Positions 45,267-54,576 of a DNA stretch of 64,000 nucleotides are shown in pieces. Source of the stretch: Rhodanobacter glycinis (GTDB lineage: Bacteria > Pseudomonadota > Gammaproteobacteria > Xanthomonadales > Rhodanobacteraceae). The position numbers and the translations under genes were made by a program. The DNA lies in assembly GCF_006438785.1 (NCBI RefSeq), contig NZ_RCZB01000004.1:191810-255809 (forward strand), given 5' to 3'. Positions within the stretch are counted from its first letter, which is position 1; every line of letters begins with the position of its first letter. The notes below the pieces were generated by a model, which made no database searches, was not told the origin of the DNA, and was given only the letters and a program-made list of their open reading frames with translations.

Positions 45267-48200
45267 TCAGTAGTCGTAGGTCACCGACAAACGCACCGTG
45301 CGCGGTGGCTGGTAGTAGATGCCGTCACCGTAGCTGTTGTTGATGTTGAGGGTGTTCGTCGTTTTGTCGTACGAGCTATAACCGGCTGGATCGGTCTGCA
45401 CGGCCTTCTGCCCGTTCAGCGCGTTGAAGATATCCAGGTTGATCCCGAGCTTGTTGTCGGCAAACGCCGGCGTGTAGTGCACGCCGAGATTGAGCTGCGT
45501 GGTCCACGGCGTGTGGCCGACGTCTCCGGCCGAAATGCGCGTGCCACCGCACCAATGGTAGTTGCCGCTGCCGTAGTTGTTGTAGCCGGCCGGATCGCCC
45601 GGCTTGCCCGGGCCGTAATAGGCAGCGCCCGAGCCGCCCGTGCCGAAGTAGCCCAGGCACTCCTTCGGATAGCCGGACTGTTCCAGCAGCGTGCCGGACA
45701 CCAGCCATTCCGGGGTGATCTGGTAAGCGCCGCGGATGCGGAGCTGATGCTTGCGGACGTTGGCCAGCTCGCCATTCGCGCCATCCATCAGCTGCCAGTT
45801 ATCCCAGTCCTCGGTCTTGGAAACGTCGGCCTGACCGAAGTCGGAGCGCACCTGTCCCTCGGTATTACCGAAGCCGCGGGTATAGGTGTAATCCACGCGC
45901 GCCTGCCACTTGCCGTCGAACGGATGCTCCATGTACAGGTTCAGCGAGCCGACCTTGCGCTTGACGCCCTGCGTGTAGCCCCAATCCTGCTGGGTCATCG
46001 ATACCAGCTGACTCTTGGTGCCATCGTCCGACTTCACCAGAATGGTGTTGGTCTGGCCCGGGTTGATCAGGCGGCAGTAGGACGCACCGTAGAGCGAGTC
46101 GTAGTAGGCATTGGGGTCCAACCCCATTTTGGTCATCTTGTCGGCAATATGGCCCGGCGAGCATTCGTCGTCGATGGCGGTCTTCAAGTCGCGCCACATC
46201 GCCTTGGCGCCGTAGTTCCAGCTGTCGTTGAGCTTCTTGTCGAAGCCGAGGATGAATTCATCCAGGTACTCGGCCTTCAGGTTGCGCGCGGTGACCTGCT
46301 GAGGATCCTTCGGCAGACCTTTCTCGCCGTCTGGCGAAGTCGTCGCTGGGTCGTCTTGCGTCGTCAGGCCGGTCGGGACACCGTTCGAGTCGACGCCGGT
46401 GTAATTGTAGTTGGTGGTGAGATAGGTCGAGGTATTTGCCGCACGCTCGGCTGCATTGTCCGGCAGCGCAAGGTAGTAGCGGCCCACGTTGCCATAGACC
46501 TTGAACGACGAGTCACCCATGACGTCCCAGCTGGCACCGATGCGCGGCTCCCACTGGTTCTTCAAGTCGACGAACGCCTTGCCGACGTCGTTGTAGTTGG
46601 TGAAATGGTCGTTGCGGACGCCGATGCTCAGCAGCAAGTTGGGCGTGGCCTGCCAGTCGTCCTGCAGATAGTAGGCCTTCTGGGTCGTCCTCATGCTGGT
46701 CTGCCAGCCGATCTCGCGCTTCTGTACGGTGGAGCCGGAGATGTAGCGCCAGTAGTAATTCAGCGCCGGATTGAACGGGTTCTGCTGATTCGGACCCTGG
46801 TTGTGGGCCTCGTAGGCCATGTTGTCGATACCGACGGCCAGGTCGTGGTCGCTCAGCTTGTAGTCGAAGTCGGCACGCAGGCCATGCGTGCCGTTGGTGG
46901 CATTGTCCGAGGACCAGCTGGTGTTGGTCTGGGCGTTGATGATGCCGAACTGGCCCGTGCCCGGCGGCAGGTAGGCCGGATTCTCGTTTTGCGGACGGGA
47001 GATGAACGGCAGCGGGCTGGTATTGCCGTAGATCGTCGGGTTCTGGAACTTGCCCTTGCCGTACAGGATGCTCAGCGTGGCGGCATCGGTGATGTAGCTG
47101 GTGAAGTGGGCCAGATAGAACTGGGAATTGTCCTTGGTGACGTCATTCGCGGTGGAGAACGCGCCTGCCTTCAGCGTGGAGTAGTCGAAGTCATAGGTCG
47201 AACCCGCTCCGGTGGACTGCCGGTTGTTCAACGCCGTCAGCTCCAGGATATTGCTGTCGGTGATGTTCCAGTCCAACTTGCCGTAGAACTTGGTGTTCTT
47301 GTCGGTGTTGTACTGGACGACCTGATTGGCCGCGACTTCCACATTGTTGGACTGGGTCTTGGTGGTCTCGGCCGCCAGGAACATGAACAGCTTGTCCTGG
47401 ATCAGCGGGCCGCCAAGGTAAGCCGAATAGATCGTTTCCCACTGCTTGTTGTCGTTGCGGTACTGGTGCAGCGTACCCGGCAGACTCGGGGTTTCGTACG
47501 CGTAATTGACCTGACTGGTCGACGCCGGAACGGTCGGATGACCGTAACGGTTATTGACCGGGGTCCCCTCGAGGAACCGCGGCTGCCAAGACACCTGGCC
47601 GCCGAAATGCCATTCGTTGGTACCGCGCTTGCCGATTTGGTTGATCACGCCGCCATCGGAACGACCGTACTTGGCGTTGTAGCCGCCGGTCAGTGTTTCC
47701 TGCTGGTCGATTGCACCGTAAGGCAGCTGGAAGCCGCCCAGGTTCTTGTACGGTTCGCCGGTGTTGTAGCCGTTCACGTAGTAGGCGTTCTCGGTCACGC
47801 TCGAACCGCCGAACGAGACGAGAGCATGGTTGCCCGGGCCGTTGAAGAAGCCACTGCCGGAGGTGGTACCCGGAGCCAGCAGCGCGATGGACTCCGCGCT
47901 GCGACCGACCGGAAGCTTCCGGAGATCAGCCGCGGTGATTACCGTGCTCGAATTGACGCTGGAGACGTCGATGGACGGAAGTGCATTAGCCGATACGGTC
48001 ACCGCACCCAGTGAGGTCGCGCCGGACGCGGCTTCGAACGAGATCGAAGCACCGGCACCGGGCGACAACGCCACGTTTTTGCGCGTATCGACGATGGCGC
48101 CATCTTTCTTGAGCGAGACCGTGTAGACGCCGACCGGCACGTTGCTTATCTGAAAACGCCCCGAGCTGTCGACGGCAACTTCGCGCGTCAGGCCCGAGCT

Positions 48201-48362
48201 ATTGGAGGCAACGACGGTTTCGCCCGCGGCCGCTGGCGCCTGGCCGAATATGGAGCCCGTGGTGGACTGTGCCATGGCAACACTGCCAAGGCTCATGCTC
48301 AGCGCCAAGGCGAGCGCGGTGTGGCGCCACCTTTGAGTACGGATTTTGCTGTGATTGCTCAT
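45267..48362 (-). CDS. Oar-like TonB-dependent outer-membrane receptor
   Basis: 1031-residue outer-membrane beta-barrel. A signal peptide (about 1-32, ending SVAMAQ) is followed by a carboxypeptidase-regulatory-like beta domain (about 40-115: SSGRFQISNVPVGVYTVSLKKDG), then a plug (LRKLPVGRSAESIALLAPGT, GGSSVTENAYYVNGYNT) and a long barrel ending in TVRLSVTYDY with a terminal Tyr. This is the Oar type seen in many copies in Xanthomonadales and Myxococcus; substrates are proteins, peptides or glycans in known cases. ATG 48362 has GGAG about ten bases upstream. Two sulfotransferase genes follow on the same strand. Confidence 0.93.
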   Translation of the reverse strand: MSNHSKIRTQRWRHTALALALSMSLGSVAMAQSTTGSIFGQAPAAAGETVVASNSSGLTREVAVDSSGRFQISNVPVGVYTVSLKKDGAIVDTRKNVALSPGAGASISFEAASGATSLGAVTVSANALPSIDVSSVNSSTVITAADLRKLPVGRSAESIALLAPGTTSGSGFFNGPGNHALVSFGGSSVTENAYYVNGYNTGEPYKNLGGFQLPYGAIDQQETLTGGYNAKYGRSDGGVINQIGKRGTNEWHFGGQVSWQPRFLEGTPVNNRYGHPTVPASTSQVNYAYETPSLPGTLHQYRNDNKQWETIYSAYLGGPLIQDKLFMFLAAETTKTQSNNVEVAANQVVQYNTDKNTKFYGKLDWNITDSNILELTALNNRQSTGAGSTYDFDYSTLKAGAFSTANDVTKDNSQFYLAHFTSYITDAATLSILYGKGKFQNPTIYGNTSPLPFISRPQNENPAYLPPGTGQFGIINAQTNTSWSSDNATNGTHGLRADFDYKLSDHDLAVGIDNMAYEAHNQGPNQQNPFNPALNYYWRYISGSTVQKREIGWQTSMRTTQKAYYLQDDWQATPNLLLSIGVRNDHFTNYNDVGKAFVDLKNQWEPRIGASWDVMGDSSFKVYGNVGRYYLALPDNAAERAANTSTYLTTNYNYTGVDSNGVPTGLTTQDDPATTSPDGEKGLPKDPQQVTARNLKAEYLDEFILGFDKKLNDSWNYGAKAMWRDLKTAIDDECSPGHIADKMTKMGLDPNAYYDSLYGASYCRLINPGQTNTILVKSDDGTKSQLVSMTQQDWGYTQGVKRKVGSLNLYMEHPFDGKWQARVDYTYTRGFGNTEGQVRSDFGQADVSKTEDWDNWQLMDGANGELANVRKHQLRIRGAYQITPEWLVSGTLLEQSGYPKECLGYFGTGGSGAAYYGPGKPGDPAGYNNYGSGNYHWCGGTRISAGDVGHTPWTTQLNLGVHYTPAFADNKLGINLDIFNALNGQKAVQTDPAGYSSYDKTTNTLNINNSYGDGIYYQPPRTVRLSVTYDY

Positions 48363-48775
48363 TATAAAAATCTCCCCAGATTTAAGGCCGAAAGGCCGAG
48401 TGACGTAACTTCGGAAGTCCGTCAAGTAGCAAGCCGGATGCATGGTTTCAGCCGATTTCCCATATCAGTCAGGCAGAAAGTCCACGCCGTCGCCTTGTAT
48501 CCCATGACATATGACAACTTGCGTCCCGACCATAAGGCGACATAAATGTCGACGTCAACAAATTATTTATGTACCTCTTACCAAATAGTAATAATTTGCG
48601 ATTATGCCACCTAAATCAGCAAGAAATTACGATTACTGTTCACTTGACGCTCTTGTTTCGGCATGAATTTATAAAATCCGTATATTTTTGGAACAGTAGA
48701 AACCATCACTTGGAACGGACTCTTAACGGAGGGCGCCCGGTTGCGCGGCCTATCCGGCAGCGCTAGAGTGCGCGC
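48363..48775. other. AT-rich divergent region between the TonB receptor gene and the btuB leader
   Basis: About 410 bases, markedly AT-richer at 48500-48720 than the rest of the window. No supported gene is seen; a 65-codon frame at 48569 has no family features. It carries a candidate promoter for the receptor gene (48529-48558, minus strand) and must hold the btuB promoter on the plus strand. Confidence 0.6.
48529..48558 (-). promoter_or_regulatory. Candidate promoter of the TonB receptor gene with embedded palindrome
   Basis: On the minus strand TTGACG (48558-48553) is followed after 18 bases by TATGGT (48534-48529). The spacer contains GACAT-AA-ATGTC (48539-48550), a perfect inverted repeat that could be an operator. 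It is about 170 bases upstream of the start codon. Confidence 0.35.
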
Positions 48776-48777
48776 TG

Positions 48778-48980
48778 TTCTGGTGTCCCGACGGCAGCTT
48801 GCCCAAGGGATGAAACGGGAAGCCGGTGCGTGGTGTTCTTCAACACTGCAAGGCCGGCGCTGCCCCCGCAACGGTAAGCGAGATTCACGAGCGGCGAACG
48901 CCACTGTGCTGAGCACGGGAAGGCGCCGTTCGAGGCATGCGATTCATCGCATGCCGCTCGCCAGCCCGGAGACCGGCCCG
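48778..48980 (+). ncRNA. Cobalamin riboswitch
   Basis: Shows the conserved cobalamin riboswitch elements in order: GGGAAGCCGGTG (48837-48839 region and before), GGCGCTGCCCCCGCAACGGTAAGC around 48857-48879 (split as GCTGCCCCCGCAAC and GGTAAGC), the B12 box GCCACTG near 48900-48906, GGGAAGGCG near 48917, and the closing CCAGCCCGGAGACCGGCC near 48961. It precedes btuB by about 140 bases, as expected for a translational or transcriptional B12 off-switch. Confidence 0.93.
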
Positions 48981-49121
48981 AACGATTCCTGGTGGCTCGC
49001 GGTGGGCGAGGCCGAACCACGTTCGGGCGATCGCGCCTGCCCGTCGTTCCGTCTTCCTCCTGCGTGCCGCCAGCCCATTGAACGATGGTGCCGTGCGCGG
49101 GTGCGCGGCCGAGGAACGACA

Positions 49122-50972
49122 TTGAAAAAGACTTTGCTGGCAACGGCACTCCTGAGTTGCGCAATCACCGCCCATGCGGCCGATCAGAACGAAGCGTCAT
49201 CCCTGAGCCCGGTGATTGTCACCGCCACGCGCACCGCGATCACCGCCGATGAGGCACTGTCGTCGGTCAGCGTGATCACCCGCGGAGATATCGAACGGCT
49301 GCAACCGCTGTCGGTATCCGATCTGCTGACCGGCCTGCCCGGCGTGAGCTTTGCCAACAGCGGCGGCTACGGCCAGCAGACCTCGCTGTTCATGCGCGGC
49401 ACCAACTCCTCGCACACGCTGGTGTTGATCGACGGCGTGCGGATTGGCTCGGTCGGCAACGGTCTGGCTGCGTTCGAGCAGTTGCCGGTCGAACAGATCG
49501 AGCGCATCGAGATCGTGCGCGGGCCACGTTCGAGCCTGTACGGCGCCGACGCGATCGGCGGGGTGATCCAGATCTTCACTCGCCACGGGTCGCGCGACGG
49601 CGGCCTGCAACCCTCCTTCAGCCTGACCACCGGCAGCAACCATCTGCTGCGCGGACAAGTCGGCCTGTCCGGCGGCAGCGAACACGCCTGGTACAACCTC
49701 GGTGTCGGCGCGCAGTACACTCGGGGCATCAACGCCTGCCGCATCGGCGCGGGCGAGGTGTTCGCCGGTTGCTTCACCTATGAACCCGACCGCGATGCCT
49801 ACCGCAACCAGAATCTCAGTGCGAATGGTGGCTACCGCTGGGACAACGGCGCGGAATTGAGCGGCACGTGGTTGCGCAGCCTCGGCGAGATCCATTTCGA
49901 CGGCAGCTACCAGAACCGCAGCCGCACCGTGCAGCAGGTCGCCGGCAGCAGCTTCAGCCTCAACCCGTTGCAAGCGTGGAAGACCACCCTCAGCGTGGGT
50001 CAGAACCTGGACCGCTACGACAACTACGAGAACCGGGATTTCGTCGGCTATATCTATTCGCGGCGCAACCAGGCGTCATGGCAGAACGACGTCAGCGTGG
50101 CCGACAATCAGCTATTGACCCTCGGCGTCGATTGGCAGGGCGAGCACATCGACAGCGATACCGGTTTCCTCGGCACGCGGCGCAACAATACCGGCGGCTA
50201 TGTGCAGTACCAGGGCACGTTCGGCCGCAACGAGCTGCAGCTGTCGGCGCGACGCGATCACAACGGCCAGTTTGGCAACCACAACACCGGCGCGGTCGCG
50301 TGGGGTTATCACTTCGATCGCGGCCTGCGGCTGTCCGCCAGCTACGGCAGCGCGTTCCACGCGCCGACCTTCAACGATCTGTACTATCCGTATGGCAGCG
50401 GCAACCCCGATCTGAAGCCGGAAGAGTCGCGCAGCGCCGAGCTGGGCCTGAGCCAGCGGCTGGATGTGTGGAACTGGGCGGTGAACGCCTATCAGACCCG
50501 CATCGACCAGCTGATCGCGCTGGACAGCAACTACTTTCCGTCCAACATCAGCAAGGCGCGCATCCGCGGCGTGGAAGGCCAGCTGGGCGTCAACCTCGCC
50601 GGCTGGCAGCTGCAGGGTTACCTGACCTGGCTGCAGCCGCGCAACCAGGATGGTGGCCCGAATGATGGCAACGTGCTGCCGCGCCGGCCCGGGCATACCG
50701 CGCGGGTGGACCTGGATCGCCGCTTCGGCGAATACGGCGTTGGTGTCACCGTCAATGCCGCCGGTCGTGCCTACGATGACGCGACCAACGTGCACCCGCT
50801 GGCCGGCTACGCCACCACCGACCTGCGCGCCAGCTGGCAGTTCGCGCCGGACTGGCAGGTCGAGGCGCGGCTGGCGAATGTATTCGATCGCCACTACGAA
50901 ACCGTGTGGTACTTCAACCAGCCCGGCCGCAGTGCGTTCCTGACCTTGCGTTACAACCCGGCCATGCGCTGA
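49122..50972 (+). CDS. btuB: Vitamin B12 TonB-dependent outer-membrane receptor BtuB
   Basis: 616-residue outer-membrane receptor for cobalamin uptake. Signal peptide about 1-20 (LLSCAITAHA), TonB box near 28-36 (LSPVIVTATR), plug with ADEALSSVSVITRGDI and IERIEIVRGPRSSLYGADAIGG, then a 22-strand barrel ending in SAFLTLRYN. The start is TTG at 49122, with GAGGA six bases upstream and immediate entry into KKTLLATALL; no ATG fits. The upstream cobalamin riboswitch shows that B12 represses it. Its length matches E. coli BtuB. Confidence 0.94.
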   Translation: MKKTLLATALLSCAITAHAADQNEASSLSPVIVTATRTAITADEALSSVSVITRGDIERLQPLSVSDLLTGLPGVSFANSGGYGQQTSLFMRGTNSSHTLVLIDGVRIGSVGNGLAAFEQLPVEQIERIEIVRGPRSSLYGADAIGGVIQIFTRHGSRDGGLQPSFSLTTGSNHLLRGQVGLSGGSEHAWYNLGVGAQYTRGINACRIGAGEVFAGCFTYEPDRDAYRNQNLSANGGYRWDNGAELSGTWLRSLGEIHFDGSYQNRSRTVQQVAGSSFSLNPLQAWKTTLSVGQNLDRYDNYENRDFVGYIYSRRNQASWQNDVSVADNQLLTLGVDWQGEHIDSDTGFLGTRRNNTGGYVQYQGTFGRNELQLSARRDHNGQFGNHNTGAVAWGYHFDRGLRLSASYGSAFHAPTFNDLYYPYGSGNPDLKPEESRSAELGLSQRLDVWNWAVNAYQTRIDQLIALDSNYFPSNISKARIRGVEGQLGVNLAGWQLQGYLTWLQPRNQDGGPNDGNVLPRRPGHTARVDLDRRFGEYGVGVTVNAAGRAYDDATNVHPLAGYATTDLRASWQFAPDWQVEARLANVFDRHYETVWYFNQPGRSAFLTLRYNPAMR

Positions 50973-50987
50973 GTTGATGCGCCGCAT

Positions 50988-51007
50988 CGCCGGCAGGGAA
51001 GCCGGCG
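50988..51007 (+). terminator. Weak hairpin after btuB
   Basis: CGCCGGC-AGGGAA-GCCGGCG is a 7-bp stem starting 16 bases after the btuB stop and followed by TTGTGGG. It is a possible weak terminator. Confidence 0.35.
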
Positions 51008-51054
51008 TTGTGGGTGATGGCGTGGCCGCATGCGCCGCGGCATGCGGGCATGGG

Positions 51055-51098
51055 GGACTTCAGGCACATCCCCGGCGGTGGCGGCTGGCATAAAGTCG
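51055..51098. promoter_or_regulatory. Duplicated 5' element, copy A (before first RND gene)
   Basis: GGACTTCAGGCACAT, then 10 variable bases, then GGCGGCTGGCATAAAGTCG. The same two blocks occur at 54419-54464 before the second RND gene, with 12 variable bases between. The ends GACTT and AAGTC are inverted. It is 103 bases before the start codon. Confidence 0.5.
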
Positions 51099-51201
51099 CG
51101 GCTGGGGATCACCTCACGATCAGAGCGGCACACCACGCGCGCATGTCGCGACCGCCTGCCGTGAAAACTCTCCCGCTATGCTTGCGCGTCAGGGAGACCG
51201 C

Positions 51202-54200
51202 TTGAACATTTTCGCGCCATTGATCCGCCGCCCCGCCGGCACTTCGCTACTTGCCATCGGCCTGATGCTGGCCGGACTTTGGGCGTACCTGCTGCTCGGT
51301 GTGGCCGCACTGCCCACACTGGAGTTTCCCGGCGTATTCGTGGCCGCGCAGATGCCCGGCGCCAACGCGCAGACCATGGCCAGCACGGTGATGGCGCCGC
51401 TGGAGCGTCACCTCGGGCGCATTCCGGGCGTCAGGCAGATGTCGGGAACCTCGAACGAGGGCAACGCGCAGGTCATGGTGATGTTCAATTTCGGGGTCAG
51501 CACCGACGCGGCTGCCCGCGAGGTGCAGGCGGCGATCAATGCCGCCGCATCCGACCTGCCACCGGGCATGCCCAGCCCACCGCAATACTTCAAGTTCGAT
51601 ACCTCGCAGATTCCGGTGCTGCTGGTGGCGATGACCTCCACCAGCCTGCCGCCGGACAGGCTGTACGACCTTACCGACACCTTGCTGAAACCAGCCGTGG
51701 CGCAGGTCCCGGGCGTGGCGCGCGTGCAGGTGTTCGGCGGTGCGCCGCATGCGGTGCGGATCGAGCTGGATACCGCCGCGCTGGTTGCCAAGGGCATCAC
51801 CGCCAACGATGTGGCCAACGCGCTGCGCGCGGCCAATGTCACCTCGCCGCAGGGCACGCTCAGCGACGGTCACACGCAGATGGCGGTGATCGCCAGCGAC
51901 AGCCTGCACGACCCGGCCGAGTTCGGCCGGCTGCTGATCGCGATGAAGAACGGCACGCCGGTGCGCCTGTCCGACGTGGCCACGGTCAGCAGCGGGCAGG
52001 AGGATCAATACCAGGCCGCCTGGTTCAATGGCCGGCGCTCGGTGACCATGCAGATCAGCAAGCGCGCCGAGGCGAACGCGGTAGCCACCGCCAATGCCGT
52101 GCGCGCCAAGCTGCCGGAGTTCCGCGCGCTGCTGCCGGCCGACGTACAGATCACGCCGATCTTCGACCTGACCCAGACCACCCAGTCCGCCCTGCACGAA
52201 GTGGAAGTGGCGTTGCTGCTCAGCATCGTGATGGTGGCGCTGGTGATGCTGGTGTTCCTGCGCCGGCTGCGGCCGACGCTGATCGCGATGCTCAGCGTGC
52301 CGCTGTCGCTGGCCGGCGCGTTCGTGGTGATGTGGTCGCTCGGCTTTTCGCTCAACACCTTGTCGCTGATTGCGCTGGTGCTGTGCATCGGCTTCGTGGT
52401 GGACGACGCGATCGTGGTGATCGAGAACATCGTGCGCCACATGGAGCAAGGCACGCCGCCGCTGCAGGCAGCGCTGACCGGCGTCAGCGAGATCGGCTTC
52501 ACGGTGATCTCGATCACGCTGTCGCTGATCGCGGTGTTTGCGCCGATGCTGTTCGGCAACAACATGTTCACCATGCTGATGCGCGAGTTCTCGATCACGC
52601 TGACCGCGGCAGTGGTGATCTCCGCGCTGGTCTCGCTGACCCTGACCCCGGCGCTATGCGGTCGCTATCTCAAGCTGGAACATAGTGCGGAGCAGCGCGA
52701 ACCGAACCGCCTGCAGCGGGCGCTGGAGCGGTTCGACCGTGGCCTGCGCCGGCGCTACGAGCGGGCGCTGGACTGGGCCATGCACCATCGCCGCGTGATG
52801 CGTTGGCAGCCGGCCATCCTGCTGGTGCTGACCGCGCTGCTCGCGGTAGCGGTGGCGCTGACCGCCGGCGGCGGCATCATGCCGGACGAGGACATCGGCC
52901 TGATGCAGGCGAACATCACCGCCGAGGCCAACATCTCGCCAACCCAGCTGGCCGCACGCGCACAGCAGGTGGCCGACGTGATGCAGGCCGACCCGGCCGT
53001 GCTCGATGTGTCCACCGTGCTCGGCGGCAACGGCGGCGCGGTCGGCAACAATGCGCAGATGTTCATCGATCTCAAGCCGTTCGGCAGCGGCCCGGACGAC
53101 CGCCACGACACCGTCAAACAGGTGATCGAGCGGCTCGACAAACAGTACAAGCGGCTGCCCGACATCGACGTCTCGCTGACCCCGGTGCAGTTCTTCGGCG
53201 GCGGTGGCGGCAGCGGCGGGCAGGGCCGCTACCAGTTCCAGCTCACCAGCAGTGCCAGCGTCAGCCTGCAGCAACCTACCCTCAAGCTGGCGCAGCGGAT
53301 GCGCGGCATGAAGGAGTTTCGCGACGTCAGCACCAGCTTCGACAGCATCGGCAAGCAGCAGCTGCTGACGGTGGATCGGGAAACGGCGGCACGTCTGCAC
53401 GTGAGCATGGCGATGGTCGATACCGCGCTCAACGATGCGTTCGGCGAACATCCGGTGTCCACCATCTACTCCGACATCAACCAGTACCGCGTGGTGCTGA
53501 CTTCGTCCGGCGCCAGGTCGCTGAGCCCGGCCACGCTGCTGAACACCTATGTGCGCAACAGCCGCGGCACGATGATTCCGCTGTCGGCGGTGGCGCGCAT
53601 TGCGCCCAGCATCGCGCCGATCAGCATCGACCACTTCAATCAGCTCGAATCGGCCTCGATCAACTACAACCTGGCCAAGGGCGTGACCCAGTTGCAGGGC
53701 ATGAAGCTGGTCGATCAGGTGATCGCCGCTGCGCAACTGCCGGCCGGCGTGCAGAAGAAATATGCCGGCAACAACCAGCAGCTGGTGGAGGCGATCACCG
53801 GTGCCGGGCTGATGTTGCTGGCGGTGATCCTGGTGATGTACATCGTGCTTGGCGTTCTCTACGAGAGCCTGATCCACCCGCTGACCATCCTGTCCACCCT
53901 GCCTGCCGCCGGCATGGGCGCGTACCTGGCGATGCTGGTGACGCATACCCAGCTCACCTTGATGTCGATCATCGCGATCCTGATGCTGATCGGTATCGTC
54001 AAGAAAAACGCGATCCTGATGGTGGACTTTGCGCTGGTCGCCGAGCGCGAGCGCGGCATGTCCGCGCCAGCGGCCATTCGCGAGGCCGCGCTGGTGCGTT
54101 TCCGCCCGATCACCATGACCACCTTGGTGGCGATGGGCGCGGCGCTGCCGCTGGCGATCGGTTTCGGAGTCGGTTCGGAAATGCGCCAGCCGCTCGGCAT

Positions 54201-54372
54201 CGCGATCTTCGGCGGCCTGCTGGTGTCGCAACTGCTGACCTTGCTGAGCACGCCGGCGATCTACCTGTGGCAGCACGATCGCCAGCAGCGCAAGGCCGCG
54301 CGGCGGCTATTGCGCGCCGAGATCAGGCGCCAGCAGGCGTTGCAGCAGCAGATGCCGGCGCTGCCAAAATAG
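51202..54372 (+). CDS. RND efflux permease, HAE1/MdtB-like (first of pair)
   Basis: 1056-residue inner-membrane proton-driven pump with the 12-helix, two-loop RND layout. TM4 carries the proton relay pair Asp401-Asp402 in FVVDDAIVVIENIV, and the TM10 lysine is in IGIVKKNAILMVDFA. Periplasmic loops include MPGANAQTMASTVMAPLE. The start is taken as TTG 51202: the paralogue begins MNIFAPLIRRP at the same point, and GGGAG lies six bases upstream. ATG 51178 would add eight unsupported residues. No membrane-fusion (adaptor) or outer-membrane factor gene is adjacent, so partners must come from elsewhere. Confidence 0.93.
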   Translation: MNIFAPLIRRPAGTSLLAIGLMLAGLWAYLLLGVAALPTLEFPGVFVAAQMPGANAQTMASTVMAPLERHLGRIPGVRQMSGTSNEGNAQVMVMFNFGVSTDAAAREVQAAINAAASDLPPGMPSPPQYFKFDTSQIPVLLVAMTSTSLPPDRLYDLTDTLLKPAVAQVPGVARVQVFGGAPHAVRIELDTAALVAKGITANDVANALRAANVTSPQGTLSDGHTQMAVIASDSLHDPAEFGRLLIAMKNGTPVRLSDVATVSSGQEDQYQAAWFNGRRSVTMQISKRAEANAVATANAVRAKLPEFRALLPADVQITPIFDLTQTTQSALHEVEVALLLSIVMVALVMLVFLRRLRPTLIAMLSVPLSLAGAFVVMWSLGFSLNTLSLIALVLCIGFVVDDAIVVIENIVRHMEQGTPPLQAALTGVSEIGFTVISITLSLIAVFAPMLFGNNMFTMLMREFSITLTAAVVISALVSLTLTPALCGRYLKLEHSAEQREPNRLQRALERFDRGLRRRYERALDWAMHHRRVMRWQPAILLVLTALLAVAVALTAGGGIMPDEDIGLMQANITAEANISPTQLAARAQQVADVMQADPAVLDVSTVLGGNGGAVGNNAQMFIDLKPFGSGPDDRHDTVKQVIERLDKQYKRLPDIDVSLTPVQFFGGGGGSGGQGRYQFQLTSSASVSLQQPTLKLAQRMRGMKEFRDVSTSFDSIGKQQLLTVDRETAARLHVSMAMVDTALNDAFGEHPVSTIYSDINQYRVVLTSSGARSLSPATLLNTYVRNSRGTMIPLSAVARIAPSIAPISIDHFNQLESASINYNLAKGVTQLQGMKLVDQVIAAAQLPAGVQKKYAGNNQQLVEAITGAGLMLLAVILVMYIVLGVLYESLIHPLTILSTLPAAGMGAYLAMLVTHTQLTLMSIIAILMLIGIVKKNAILMVDFALVAERERGMSAPAAIREAALVRFRPITMTTLVAMGAALPLAIGFGVGSEMRQPLGIAIFGGLLVSQLLTLLSTPAIYLWQHDRQQRKAARRLLRAEIRRQQALQQQMPALPK

Positions 54373-54418
54373 CGTCGCTTCCGGCCTGGCAAGCCACCCC
54401 TGTCTTCCGACACGGTGT

Positions 54419-54464
54419 GGACTTCAGGCACATACACCGGCGCGCGGCGGCTGGCATAAAGTCG
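54419..54464. promoter_or_regulatory. Duplicated 5' element, copy B (before second RND gene)
   Basis: Same two conserved blocks as copy A at 51055-51098, with a slightly longer spacer. It lies 112 bases before the second RND start. Conservation in otherwise diverged intergenic DNA suggests a regulatory role and independent transcription of the second gene. Confidence 0.5.
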
Positions 54465-54576
54465 GCATGAACGGAACTCTCGCCCTGTCCTTGTCACTGC
54501 CGGTGTCGTGCGCGTCGAATGCGTGCGTGCTGCGCGTGCCGTGTCTGCCGTCATACTTGTCGGCCACGGAAACGCC

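Noticed and set aside
44649..48014. Plus-strand open frame of 1121 codons
   Set aside because: It lies antisense to the TonB receptor and a sulfotransferase gene, which have clear domains, signal peptide and terminator; no family features in the antisense product.
48569..48766. 65-codon frame in the AT-rich region before the cobalamin riboswitch
   Set aside because: No ribosome site or similarity; the region is better explained as promoter DNA.
51178..51201. ATG 51178 as start of the first RND gene
   Set aside because: The paralogue and the ribosome site both point to TTG 51202.
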